Shown: positions 24,599 through 35,587 of the stretch, one piece after another
Layout of the letters: every line of letters starts with the position of its first letter
Numbering within the stretch: the first letter of the stretch is position 1
DNA from: Streptomyces sp. SDr-06
Lineage (GTDB): Bacteria; Actinomycetota; Actinomycetes; Streptomycetales; Streptomycetaceae
Direction: 5' to 3'
NCBI RefSeq assembly: GCF_003324565.1
Contig: NZ_QOLA01000018.1
Coordinates: forward strand, 112,730-176,729
Length of the DNA: 64,000 nt
Position numbers and translations under genes: made by a program
Notes under the pieces: generated by a model
Told to the model about the DNA's origin: nothing
What the model saw: only the letters and a program-made list of their open reading frames with translations
Databases searched by the model: none

Positions 24599-27565
24599 TC
24601 AGTAGCTGGGCAGGCGCCTGGGACCGAGGTCGGTGCGGGGCGGGGCGGGCGCGAGGCGGACGTTCGCGCCGAGCACCGACAGGCCGTGCTGGGCGACGAT
24701 GACGGGCTCCAGGCCCACCGCGACCACCTCGGGATGGTCGTCGACCAGCCGCGACACGCGCAGGAGCAGTTCTTCGAGGGCGGCGGTGTCGACGGGCGCG
24801 GAACCCCGCCAGCCGAACAGGAGCGGCGCCGTCCTGATGGAACGCAGGAGTTCGGCGGCGTCGCGGTCGGTGGCGGGAATCAGTCGGTGCGCGGTGTCGC
24901 CGAGCAGTTCGGACGCTGCTCCGGCGAGTCCGAAGGACAGCACCGCGCCGACGGCCGAGTCGATCGAGGCGCGCACGACGGTGTCGACGCCGCGCGCCAC
25001 CATGGCCTGCACGACCGGCTTGAGCTCCTCGGGCTTGCCGAGGCTCGCCGTCAATTCGGCATATGCACGGGCGAGTTGGTGCTCGTCCGCGAGGTCCAGG
25101 CGCACGCCGCCGAGGTCGGGCCGGTGGCGCAGGTGCGGGGCGGTGGTCTTGAGGGCGACCGGGTAACCGAGGCGGCGGGCGGCCTCGATGGCCCGGGCCG
25201 GGTCGGGCGCGGGCAGCGTGGGGCGCACCGCGATGCCGTACCGGCCGAGCAGTTCCCCGGCGTCCTCGGCGGCCAGGGTCACACCGCGCGGGTCGGGCGC
25301 GGGCCCGAGGAGGCGCTCGATCAGCGCGGCCGCGCCCGCCTCGTCGATGTCGTCGTACTCCCCCACCTTGCCGGGGTCGGCCGCCTCGCGGCGCCAGCGG
25401 GCGTAGCGGACGGCCTCGGCGAGGGCGCGCACGGCCCGCTCGGCGGCGGGGTAGGCGGGGATGCGGCGGGGCTCGCGGGGTTCGGAGGGGTCGACGTTCG
25501 GCTGCCCCCCGGTGGAGGTGCCGGGGGAACCTTCCCGCGGCCCCTTCTTCTCGAACGCCGAGGACGCGGGTGACACCGGGTTCGCCAGGACCGGACCGGT
25601 GCCGGGCGGCACCGGATTCACCGGGGTCCGGGCGGTGCCGGGCACGGCCTGGTCCGCCGGGGCCCGCGAGGCGTCGGGCCGTGCCCGGGGCGCCGCCTTG
25701 TTCACCGTGCGGGCGGCCGCCGACAGTGCCTCGGCCAGGCCGCCGATCTCCACGTGGACCACGGCGACGGGCTTGGCCGGGGCGGTGGCCGCGGCCTCGC
25801 GCAGGGCGTCGGCGAGGACCTGGCCGTCGCCGGACTCCATGGCCCCGTTCTCGCCGACCCAGGGGATGGCCGTCACCACCACCGCGTCGCAGGCGTCGTC
25901 CGCGAGGGTCGCCGCGAGTGCGGCACGGAAGTCGGCCGGGGTGGCGCCGGTCGTCAGATCGAGGGGCTTGAGCGGGCGCAGCCCCTCGGTCAGGCAGGCG
26001 TCGTACGTCAGCAGGCCGAGCGATTCGGAGTTGCCGAGGATGGCCACGCGCGGACCCGCGGGCAGGGGCTGGCCCGCGAGCAGCAGGCCCGCGTCGACGA
26101 GTTCGGTGACCGTGCCGACCAGGATCACCCCCGCCTGGCGCAGCAGCGCGGAGACGGTGGCGTCCGGCACCCGGGTCACCGGCACGGCGTGGCCCGGCGG
26201 GGTCGTCCCGCTGTGCCGGGCCCCCTTCACCACCACGACGGGCTTCGCCGCGGCGGTGCGGCGGGCCAGGCGGGTGAACTTCCGCGGGTTCCCGATGGAT
26301 TCGAGGTAGAGCAGGACCACATCCGTTTCGGGGTCCTCGTGCCAGTACTGGAGGAAGTCGTTGCCGGAGAGGTCGGCGCGGTTGCCGGAGGAGATGAACG
26401 TCGAAAGGCCCGCGCCGCGTCGGTAGAGGCCCGACAGGAGCGCTATCCCGATCGCGCCGGACTGGGTGAACAGGCCGATCCGGCCCGCGGGCGGCGACTG
26501 CGGGGCCAGCGAGGCGTTCAGCCGCACTCCGGCCGCGGTGTTGATGATCCCGAAGGCGTTGGGGCCGATCAGCCGCATGCCGTAGGAGCGGGCCTGGCGG
26601 ACCAGGGCGCGCTGGCGCTCCCTGCCGTGCGGGCCGCTCTCGGCGTAGTCGGCCGCGAGGACGACGAGGCCCTGGACGCCGTGCTCGCCGCAGTCGGCGA
26701 CGGCCTCGGGCACCCGCTCGGCGGGCACCGCGACGATCGCCAGGTCGACCGGCTCGCCGATCGCGCCGACGGAGGAGAAGGCGGGGACGCCGTCGAGTTC
26801 GTGGGGCCCCTCGCCGAGCGCCTTGTTCACCGCGTGGACGCGGCCGGTGAACCCGGCGTCCAGGAGGTTGCGCAGAACGGCACGGCCGACGCCGCCCGGG
26901 GCCCGGCCGGCGCCGATGACCGCGACCGAGCCGGGGGCCAGCAGGCGCTGCACGGAGCGCGCCTCGGCGCGGTGCTCGCGGGCCCGCTGCACGGCGAGCG
27001 ACTCGGCGGTGGGCTCCAGGTCGAGGGTGAGGTGGACCGAGCCGTCCTCGAAGGATCGCTTCTGCTGGTAGCCGGCGTCCGTGAACACCTTGATCATCTT
27101 GCTGTTGGCCGGGAGCACCTCGGCCGCGAACCGCCGGATACCCCGCTCCCGGGCGACCGCCGCGATGTGTTCGAGCAGGGTGGAGGCGACGCCCCGGCCC
27201 TGGTGGGCGTCCTGGACGAGGAAGGCCACCTCGGCCTCGTCGGCGGGGGCGGACGCGGGGCGGCCCTGGGCGTTGATGCGGTCGTAGCGGACCGTCGCGA
27301 TGAACTCGCCCCCGACCGTGGCGGCAAGGCCGACCCGGTCGACGTAGTCGTGATGGGTGAAGCGGTGGACGTCCTTCGCGGAGAGCCGGGGGTAGGGCGC
27401 GAAGAAGCGGTAGTACTTCGACTCGTCCGAGACCAGCTCGTAGAAGGAGACGAGCCGCTCGGCGTCCTCGGTGGTGATGGGCCGGATGCGTGCGGTGCCG
27501 CCGTCGCGCAGCACCACGTCGGCCTCCCAGTGAGCGGGGTACGCGGGGTCGGACGCCGTCGTCAT
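24599..27565 (-). CDS. GNAT acetyltransferase fused to an NDP-forming acyl-CoA synthetase domain (PatA-like)
   Basis: A 988-residue protein. The N-terminal GNAT domain (about 15-165) has the acetyl-CoA loop QDAHQGRGVASTLLEHIA. Then come a CoA-binding/Rossmann domain (about 190-320, VAVIGAGRAPGGVGRAV), a succinyl-CoA-ligase-like region with FTQSGAIGIALLSGL and ESIGNPRKFTRLA, a Pro/Ala-rich linker (about 645-720), and an ATP-grasp domain (about 780-980, GYPVALKTTAPHLRHRPDLGGVRLDL). This GNAT-first order matches the protein acetyltransferase PatA of Streptomyces lividans, which acetylates acyl-CoA synthetases such as acetoacetyl-CoA synthetase. Start ATG at 27563-27565 fits the MTTASDPAYPAHW beginning; upstream residues look non-coding. 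Confidence 0.9.
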   Translation of the reverse strand: MTTASDPAYPAHWEADVVLRDGGTARIRPITTEDAERLVSFYELVSDESKYYRFFAPYPRLSAKDVHRFTHHDYVDRVGLAATVGGEFIATVRYDRINAQGRPASAPADEAEVAFLVQDAHQGRGVASTLLEHIAAVARERGIRRFAAEVLPANSKMIKVFTDAGYQQKRSFEDGSVHLTLDLEPTAESLAVQRAREHRAEARSVQRLLAPGSVAVIGAGRAPGGVGRAVLRNLLDAGFTGRVHAVNKALGEGPHELDGVPAFSSVGAIGEPVDLAIVAVPAERVPEAVADCGEHGVQGLVVLAADYAESGPHGRERQRALVRQARSYGMRLIGPNAFGIINTAAGVRLNASLAPQSPPAGRIGLFTQSGAIGIALLSGLYRRGAGLSTFISSGNRADLSGNDFLQYWHEDPETDVVLLYLESIGNPRKFTRLARRTAAAKPVVVVKGARHSGTTPPGHAVPVTRVPDATVSALLRQAGVILVGTVTELVDAGLLLAGQPLPAGPRVAILGNSESLGLLTYDACLTEGLRPLKPLDLTTGATPADFRAALAATLADDACDAVVVTAIPWVGENGAMESGDGQVLADALREAAATAPAKPVAVVHVEIGGLAEALSAAARTVNKAAPRARPDASRAPADQAVPGTARTPVNPVPPGTGPVLANPVSPASSAFEKKGPREGSPGTSTGGQPNVDPSEPREPRRIPAYPAAERAVRALAEAVRYARWRREAADPGKVGEYDDIDEAGAAALIERLLGPAPDPRGVTLAAEDAGELLGRYGIAVRPTLPAPDPARAIEAARRLGYPVALKTTAPHLRHRPDLGGVRLDLADEHQLARAYAELTASLGKPEELKPVVQAMVARGVDTVVRASIDSAVGAVLSFGLAGAASELLGDTAHRLIPATDRDAAELLRSIRTAPLLFGWRGSAPVDTAALEELLLRVSRLVDDHPEVVAVGLEPVIVAQHGLSVLGANVRLAPAPPRTDLGPRRLPSY

Positions 27566-27676
27566 ACCGAAAGCGTACGGGTCGCGGGGCCGTACGGGGC
27601 GGGGCAAGGTGGGGAGGGCCGATCGGCGGGACACTGGGGCCTATGGTCGGTACGAGCATTGCGCACCGCATGAGAG

Positions 27677-27692
27677 ACTGGTCTAGACAACC
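27677..27692. promoter_or_regulatory. DasR operator (dre) upstream of ptsH
   Basis: ACTGGTCTAGACAACC matches the dre consensus ACTGGTCTAGACCACT with only the right half diverging, and ends 25 bp before the ptsH start. DasR is the GntR-family GlcNAc regulator of Streptomyces and its control of general PTS genes is well known. Confidence 0.85.
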
Positions 27693-27717
27693 GTCAGAGA
27701 TTTCGAAGGGCAACACC

Positions 27718-27999
27718 ATGGCTGAGCGCCGCGTCAACGTCGGCTGGGCCGAGGGCCTGCACGCCCGCCCCGCGTCCATCTTCGTCCGTGCCGCCACGGC
27801 CGCCGGAGTCCCCATGACCATCGCCAAGGCCGACGGCAACCCGGTCAACGCCGCGTCCATGCTCGCGGTGCTCGGCCTGGGTGCGCAGGGCGGCGAGGAG
27901 ATCGTGCTGGCCTCCGACGCCGAGGGCGCGGACGCCGCGCTCGACCGGCTGGCCAAGCTGGTCGCCGAGGGCCTCGAGGAGCTCCCCGAGACCGTCTGA
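27718..27999 (+). CDS. ptsH: Phosphocarrier protein HPr
   Basis: A 93-residue HPr of the sugar phosphotransferase system. It takes phosphate from enzyme I on H15 (GLHARPAS) and passes it to EIIA components. The regulatory-serine region NAASMLAVLGLGAQ holds S47, the position of Ser46 in Gram-positive HPr, though actinobacterial HPr proteins are generally not thought to be regulated through an HPr kinase. The start is ATG 27718, after AAGGG. The gene is followed by a terminator and faces a convergent GntR regulator. Confidence 0.95.
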   Translation: MAERRVNVGWAEGLHARPASIFVRAATAAGVPMTIAKADGNPVNAASMLAVLGLGAQGGEEIVLASDAEGADAALDRLAKLVAEGLEELPETV

Positions 28000-28017
28000 T
28001 CCGGTCGACGTCACGTC

Positions 28018-28058
28018 GAAGGGCCGTCACTCCCACGTTCGGGAGAGGCGGCCCTTTC
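28018..28058. terminator. Terminator after ptsH
   Basis: GAAAGGGCCG-type stem: GAAGGGCCG (28018-28026) pairs with CGGCCCTTTC (28049-28058) around an inner CTCCC/GGGAG hairpin, followed by GTTTTC. It is bidirectional for ptsH and the convergent GntR gene. Confidence 0.8.
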
Positions 28059-28171
28059 GTTTTCCCGCACCGGGGCGGCCCCTGACGGATTACGCGAAAG
28101 GCGACCGGGGCCCGAATTCCGGGCAGCGAAACGCGGCGCGCTTTTCACCTTCTTTGTATACGGCACCCTTG

Positions 28172-28849
28172 TTAAGCGCGGGCGCTCGCGGTGTTTACGG
28201 GAGGTTGCGGAGTTCTCACGGCCGCGGCCCCGCGCAGCCGATGGGCGGAAAAGGATCGCTCGGCGTGCAGGGCGGTGAGCGAGCGGGCGCGTTCGGCGTC
28301 GCCGCGGGCCACCGCGTCGGTGATGGCGCCGCGTTCGGCCCAGGTCTCCACCGGGCGCACCGTCCCGTCGACCACGTACATCCAGGCGATCTTGTGCCGC
28401 ACCTGCGTGAGCAGCGCGATGAGCCCGGGGCTCGCGGACGCCTGGGCCAGCGTCTCGTGGAACCAGCCGCCCAGCGAGCGCAGGTCCTCGCCCTGGCCGC
28501 GCCGCGCCCGGTCCTGACCGAGCCTCACCAGGCCGCGCAGCACCTTGAGATGGGCCTCGCCTCGACGCCCGGCGGCCCGCGCGGCGGCCAACGGCTCCAG
28601 GACCGCGCGCAGTTCGAGGAGGTCGGTGGCCTCCAGGTCGGTGGGCTCGGCCACACAGGCGCCCGCGTGCCTGCGGGTGGTCACGAAGCCCTCGGACTCC
28701 AGGGTGCGCAGGGCTTCGCGGACCGGCACGCGGGAGACCCCGTACCGGCGCGCGAGGACCTCCTCGGCGAGCCGGCCGCCCCGCTCGAAGACTCCCGTGA
28801 CAATGTCGTCGCGGATTGCCGTGCATACCGAATGCGCCGGAATGCGCAT
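28172..28849 (-). CDS. GntR/FadR-family transcriptional regulator (FCD)
   Basis: A 225-residue regulator. The N-terminal winged helix (about 1-68) contains LAEEVLARRYGVSRVPVREALRTLESEGFVTTRRHAG, and the C-terminal FCD domain (about 75-205) is all-helical with the metal-binding-type His in GWFHETL and later residues. FCD regulators respond to small carboxylates or sugar acids; the effector is unknown. The start is ATG at 28849 with GGAGG 8 bases before. It is convergent with ptsH and probably not functionally linked to it. Confidence 0.9.
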   Translation of the reverse strand: MRIPAHSVCTAIRDDIVTGVFERGGRLAEEVLARRYGVSRVPVREALRTLESEGFVTTRRHAGACVAEPTDLEATDLLELRAVLEPLAAARAAGRRGEAHLKVLRGLVRLGQDRARRGQGEDLRSLGGWFHETLAQASASPGLIALLTQVRHKIAWMYVVDGTVRPVETWAERGAITDAVARGDAERARSLTALHAERSFSAHRLRGAAAVRTPQPPVNTASARA

Positions 28850-28971
28850 GGCCGAACCTCCGCCTGATCCCCGCGAAACGCGGTCGATGGCCGTCTTTTC
28901 CGCGACTCTATGGCAGGCCTTGTTAATTCCCCGTGACGGGCCGGAACCGATGCATTTCTTCCGGCCAACGA

Positions 28972-29004
28972 CGAAGGCCCCCGGCTGCGTGCCGGGGGCC
29001 TTCG
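28972..29004. terminator. Terminator after the M23 peptidase gene
   Basis: Perfect 14-bp stem CGAAGGCCCCCGGC, loop TGCGT, GCCGGGGGCCTTCG. It lies 26 bp beyond the peptidase stop (29030). Confidence 0.88.
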
Positions 29005-29029
29005 GTGCGCGCGTGTGCGTGCGTACGTC

Positions 29030-29794
29030 CTAGACGTTGACGCCGTGCGAGCGCAGATAGGCGACGGGGTCGATGTCCGAGCCGTACTGCGGGCCCGTGC
29101 GGGCCTCGAAGTGGAGGTGCGGGCCCGTGGTGTTGCCGGTGTCGCCCGACAGCGCGATCTGCTGGCCCGGCTCGACGGACTGGCCGACGGAGACCTGGAT
29201 GACCGAGAGGTGGCCGTACTGGGTGTACGTGCCGTCGTTCATCCGGATCACGATGTTGTTGCCGTACGCGCCGCCCCAGCCCGCCTCGACGACGGTGCCC
29301 AGGCCCACGGCGTGCACCGAAGTGCCGCTCGCCGCGTGGAAGTCGATGCCGGTGTGGCTGCCCGACGACCAGATCGAGCCGCCGGTCTTGTAGCCGGTGG
29401 ACACATAGCTGTCGGATATGGGGGCCACGAAGGTGTTGAGGCGCTTGCGCTCGGCCTCGCGCGCGGCCCGCTCCTTGGCCTCGCGGTCCTCCTTGGCCCG
29501 CTGCTCCGCCTTGGCCTTGGCGGCCGCCTCGGCCTCGGCCTTCGCCCTGGCCTTCACGGCGGCCTGCTTCTGCGCGTCGGCCTGGGCGCCCAGCTGGTCG
29601 GCGAGGGTGTCGCCGATGACGATGGCCTGGCTGAGGCCGGTGTCGGCGGTGGTGCTCGGGGTGGCCACGGCCGGGGAGGCGAGGGTGCCTACGACTCCGG
29701 CGGTGGCGAGGGTGGCGATGCCCGCGATGTTCGCGCTGCGGCGCGTCATGCGGCTGGGCGCGCGGTGCTTCCCGGTGGCACGGGTGAACGCCAT
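29030..29794 (-). CDS. Secreted M23 family metallopeptidase (cell-wall hydrolase)
   Basis: A 254-residue secreted protein. A signal peptide (about 1-44, ending in ATLATAGVVGTLASPAVATPS) is followed by a charged, Ala/Lys/Glu-rich coiled coil (about 65-120) and an M23/LytM domain (about 120-254). The zinc ligands are in SHTGIDFHAASG (H and D) and GPHLHFEAR (HxH). Such enzymes cut peptide cross-links in peptidoglycan during growth or spore germination. The 5' leader carries a c-di-AMP riboswitch, so the gene is expected to be repressed when c-di-AMP is high. Start ATG 29794. Confidence 0.93.
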   Translation of the reverse strand: MAFTRATGKHRAPSRMTRRSANIAGIATLATAGVVGTLASPAVATPSTTADTGLSQAIVIGDTLADQLGAQADAQKQAAVKARAKAEAEAAAKAKAEQRAKEDREAKERAAREAERKRLNTFVAPISDSYVSTGYKTGGSIWSSGSHTGIDFHAASGTSVHAVGLGTVVEAGWGGAYGNNIVIRMNDGTYTQYGHLSVIQVSVGQSVEPGQQIALSGDTGNTTGPHLHFEARTGPQYGSDIDPVAYLRSHGVNV

Positions 29795-29823
29795 GGAGTG
29801 GCGGTGTCCTTTCCTTCCATCTC

Positions 29824-29975
29824 GCCTACCGGGTTAGCTGACGGGTTCGGAGCAGGAAGGTCTCCTACGGGCTCCTCCGCGGGCGGAGGCGTCCGATTCA
29901 CCCCAGGGACTGAGTGGGTCCCCGGCTCCCCTGGCTCGCGCCATCGGGGACTCGGCGATCTCTGTCCGGTGCCGC
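29824..29975 (-). ncRNA. c-di-AMP (ydaO/yuaA) riboswitch in the M23 peptidase leader
   Basis: Read on the minus strand, the leader shows the conserved blocks of this riboswitch: AGATCGCCGAGTCCCC, then GGGACCCA, GGGGTGAATCGG, GGAGACCTTCC, and CCGAACCCGTCAGCTAACCCGGTAGGCG just before the coding region. These are the family's ligand-pocket and pseudoknot segments. In Streptomyces it commonly controls rpf and cell-wall hydrolase genes, switching them off by premature termination when c-di-AMP binds. It ends 29 bp before the ATG at 29794. Boundaries are approximate. Confidence 0.93.
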
Positions 29976-30107
29976 GGCTGCGACGGGTGGTGACGGACAG
30001 CGGGACCGACGCTAGACGGCTGATCTTTCAATCACCAAACACACACAGGATTTTGTAGCGCACGCCACATCACAGACAGGCAACCTCCCCAATAAACCGG
30101 ACATAAG
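29976..30107. other. Promoter region of the riboswitch/M23 transcript
   Basis: About 130 bp before the riboswitch, relatively AT-rich near 30020-30100. No gene is seen. It must hold the transcription start, but I see no clear -35/-10 pair. Confidence 0.5.
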
Positions 30108-30145
30108 GGGGGACCCCGGCGGCGCATCCGCCACCGGGGTCCCCC
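30108..30145. terminator. Terminator of the M16 protease operon
   Basis: A 12-bp stem GGGGGACCCCGG / CCGGGGTCCCCC with an inner GGC/GCC hairpin, 26 bp after the last protease stop (30171). On the minus strand it ends the M16 genes before the riboswitch transcript begins. Confidence 0.85.
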
Positions 30146-30170
30146 GCGTCTCCGCCTGCGCGGGCCTCAA

Positions 30171-31556
30171 TCAGCCCGCGACGACGGTCACTTCGCCGAT
30201 GCCGAGCGCCCTGACGGGCTCCTCGATCTGCGCGGCGTCGCCCACGAGCACGGTGACGAGCCGGTCGGCCGGGAAGGCGTTGACGACGGCCGCCGTCGCC
30301 TCCACGGTGCCGGTCTCGGCGAGCTGCGCGTACAGCTGCGCCTGGTAGTCGTCCGGCAGGAACTGCTCGACCTGGTCGGCCAGCGTCGCCGCGACGGCCG
30401 CGGCCGTCTCGTACTTGAGCGGCGCGACGCCGACCAGGTTCTGCACGGCGGTCTCGCGCTCGGCGTCGGTGAGGCCCTCCGCGGCCAGCGTGCGCAGCAC
30501 CTTCCACAGGTCGTCGAGGGCCGGGCCGGTGTTCGGGGTGTCGACCGAGCCGCTGATGGCGAGCATCGCGGCGCCACCGTCCGGCCCCGAGCGCAGAACC
30601 TGGCCGAACGCGCGCACCCCGTAGGTGTAGCCCTTCTCCTCGCGCAGCACGCGGTCGAGGCGGGAGGTCAGGGTGCCGCCCAGGCAGTACGTGCCGAGCA
30701 CCTGGGCCGCCCAGACCCGGTCGTGCCGGTCGGCACCGACGCGGCCGATGAGGAGCTGGGTCTGGACCGCGCCGGGGCGGTCCACGATGACGACCCGGCC
30801 GGTGTCGTCGGCGGTGATCGGCGGGACGGGACGCGGCTCGGCCCGGTCGCCGGTCCAGTCGCCCAGGGTGTCCGCGAGGATCGCGTCGAGGTCGGTGCCC
30901 GCCAGGTCGCCGACGACCACGGCCACCGTCGTCGCGGGCCGCACGTACGCCTCGTAGAAGGCGCGCACCGCGGCCGCGTCGATCGGGGCGACGGTCTCCT
31001 CGGTGCCCTGGCGGGGCCGGGACATGCGCGCGGAGGCCGGGAACAGCTCCTTGGAGAGCTGCTTGGCGGCGCGCCGGGCCGGGTTGGCCTGCTCGTGCGG
31101 GATCTCGTCGAGCCGGTTGCGCACCAGCCGCTCGATCTCGGAGTCGGCGAACGCAGGGGCGCGCAGCGCCTCGGCGAGCAGCGAGAGCGCCCTGGGCAGC
31201 CGCGAGACCGGCACTTCGAGGGAGACCCGCACGCCGGGATGGTCGGCGTGCGCGTCGATGGTGGCGCCGCACCGCTCCAGCTCGGCGGCGAACTCCTCGG
31301 CCGAGTGCTTGTCGGTGCCCTCGGTCAGGGCGCGCGCCATGATCGTGGCGACACCGTCGAGGCCCTCGGGCTCGGCGTCCAGCGGTGCCGCGAGGAAGAT
31401 CTCCACGGCGACGACCTGCTGGCCGGGCCGGTGGCAGCGCAGCACGGTCAGGCCGTTGGCGAGCGTGCCGCGCTCGGGGGCCGGGAAGGCCCACGGGGTG
31501 GGGGTGCCGGCGGCCGGCTGCGGGTGGAACTCCATGGTCACGACAGCGTCCGTCAC
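30171..31556 (-). CDS. M16 family peptidase, inactive-type subunit
   Basis: A 461-residue protein of two M16 (insulinase-like) repeats. It lacks the HxxEH zinc motif: the corresponding helix reads LDGVATIMARALTEGT. The later R/Y pair typical of the alpha subunit is retained in REEKGYTYGVRAFGQ. It therefore resembles the non-catalytic partner of a PqqF/processing-peptidase-like heterodimer. The start is GTG 31554-31556, overlapping the active subunit's stop by 4 bp (GTGA). The partner gene is directly upstream, so the pair is co-translated. Confidence 0.87.
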   Translation of the reverse strand: MTDAVVTMEFHPQPAAGTPTPWAFPAPERGTLANGLTVLRCHRPGQQVVAVEIFLAAPLDAEPEGLDGVATIMARALTEGTDKHSAEEFAAELERCGATIDAHADHPGVRVSLEVPVSRLPRALSLLAEALRAPAFADSEIERLVRNRLDEIPHEQANPARRAAKQLSKELFPASARMSRPRQGTEETVAPIDAAAVRAFYEAYVRPATTVAVVVGDLAGTDLDAILADTLGDWTGDRAEPRPVPPITADDTGRVVIVDRPGAVQTQLLIGRVGADRHDRVWAAQVLGTYCLGGTLTSRLDRVLREEKGYTYGVRAFGQVLRSGPDGGAAMLAISGSVDTPNTGPALDDLWKVLRTLAAEGLTDAERETAVQNLVGVAPLKYETAAAVAATLADQVEQFLPDDYQAQLYAQLAETGTVEATAAVVNAFPADRLVTVLVGDAAQIEEPVRALGIGEVTVVAG

Positions 31557-32899
31557 TGGCCCGCCTCTTCTTCCTCTTCGTTGCCTGCCTCGGGTGCCGC
31601 GATGGGCTCGTACACCAGCACCGCCCGGTTGTCGGGGCGCAGCGTCGCCGCGGCGACCGCCTTGACCTCGGCGGCGGTGATGTCCAGGACCCGGTCGACC
31701 GCGGTCAGGGCGAGCTGCGGGTCGCCGAACAGCACGGCGTACCGGCACAGTTCGTCGGCGCGGCCGGCGACCGTGCCGAGCCGGTCGAGCCACTCGCGCT
31801 CCAACTGGGCCTGGGCGCGCTCCATCTCCTCGTCGGTGGGGCCCTCCTCGGCGAACCGCGCGAGCTCCTCGTCGACCGCCGCCTCGATGTCGGGGACCTC
31901 GACGCCCGCGGACGTCTTGACGTCCAGCCAGCCGAGCGAGGGGGCGCCGGCGAGCCGCAGCAGGCCGAATCCGGCGGCCACCGCGCTCTGGTCGCGGCGG
32001 ACCAGGCGGTTGTGCAGCCGGGAGGACTCGCCGCCGCCGAGGACGGTGAGCGCCAGGTCGGCGGCGTCGGCCTCGCGGGTGCCGTCGTGGGGCAGCCGGT
32101 AGGCGGCCATCAGCGCGCGGGCCGGGACGTCCTCCTCGACGACCTCGCGCAGCTGCCCGCCCATGGTGCCCGGCAGCGCGCCGTCGCGCGGCGGCTGCTT
32201 GCCGTCGTGGCCGGGGATGGAGCCGAAGTACTTCTCCACCCAGGCCAGCGTCTGCTCGGGGTCGATGTCGCCGACCACCGCGAGCACCGCGTTGTTGGGC
32301 GCGTAGTACGTACGGAAGAAGTGCCGGGCGTCTTCCAGGGTGGCCGCGTCCAGATCGGCCATCGAGCCGATCGGCGTGTGGTGGTAGGGGTGGCCCTCGG
32401 GGTAGGCCAGGGCGGTCAGCTTCTCGAAGGCGGTGCCGTAGGGCACGTTGTCGTAGCGCTGGCGGCGCTCGTTCTTCACGACGTCGCGCTGGTTCTCCAT
32501 CGACTCCTCGTCCAGCGCGGCCAGGAGCGAGCCCATGCGGTCGGCCTCCAGCCAGAGCGCGAGCTCCACCTGGTGGGCGGGCATGGTCTCGAAGTAGTTG
32601 GTGCGCTCGAAGCTGGTGGTGCCGTTCAGCGACCCGCCGGCCCCCTGCACCAGCTCGAAGTGGCCGTTGCCGTGCACCTGCTGGGAGCCCTGGAACATGA
32701 GGTGCTCGAAGAGGTGGGCGAGGCCGGTGCGGCCCTTGACCTCGTGGCGCGAGCCCACGTCGTACCAGAGGCACACCGCGGCGACCGGGGTCAGGTGGTC
32801 CTCGGAGAGCACCACGCGCAGGCCGTTGGCCAGTCGGTGCTCAGTCGCTGTCAGGCCGCCGGAGCCGGCCTGCGCTGTGGCCGTGTGACCCATGGGCAT
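31553..32899 (-). CDS. M16 family metallopeptidase, catalytic subunit
   Basis: A 448-residue zinc peptidase of the M16B type. The active site HLFEHLMFQGS (inverted HxxEH) and the downstream Glu (ESMENQRDVVKNE) are present near residues 60 and 140. It also keeps the NAVLAVVGDIDPE strand and GGGESSRLHNRLVRR of the second repeat. It probably cleaves small peptides or precursors in the cytoplasm. The partner M16 protein follows with a 4-bp overlap. Start ATG 32897-32899. Confidence 0.9.
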   Translation of the reverse strand: MPMGHTATAQAGSGGLTATEHRLANGLRVVLSEDHLTPVAAVCLWYDVGSRHEVKGRTGLAHLFEHLMFQGSQQVHGNGHFELVQGAGGSLNGTTSFERTNYFETMPAHQVELALWLEADRMGSLLAALDEESMENQRDVVKNERRQRYDNVPYGTAFEKLTALAYPEGHPYHHTPIGSMADLDAATLEDARHFFRTYYAPNNAVLAVVGDIDPEQTLAWVEKYFGSIPGHDGKQPPRDGALPGTMGGQLREVVEEDVPARALMAAYRLPHDGTREADAADLALTVLGGGESSRLHNRLVRRDQSAVAAGFGLLRLAGAPSLGWLDVKTSAGVEVPDIEAAVDEELARFAEEGPTDEEMERAQAQLEREWLDRLGTVAGRADELCRYAVLFGDPQLALTAVDRVLDITAAEVKAVAAATLRPDNRAVLVYEPIAAPEAGNEEEEEAGQ

Positions 32900-33100
32900 G
32901 TACGTCCCTTCGTTCGCGATGTGCAGTACCGCAGTGTGAAGTACTGGCGGGAGAAAGTCCTGAGTGAAGAAGTCCTGCCACTGTATGCAAGCGCGTGGGC
33001 ACCTGGCGAAGTTCCCGGGTCGCGGTCGGCGTTGTCAGTGGGACGGTCCACAATGGTCGGCATCAGACCCGATCCGGTACGTGAAGGAGCAGCAGCCGCG

Positions 33101-35563
<2,463 letters not shown>

Positions 35564-35587
35564 CGGGAGACGCGTCACTTACGTCAA

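Noticed and set aside
32900..33100. Direct repeats (AAGTCCTG twice and AGTAC/GTACT) between the M16 operon and parC
   Set aside because: Short and imperfect; compatible with chance in a divergent promoter region.
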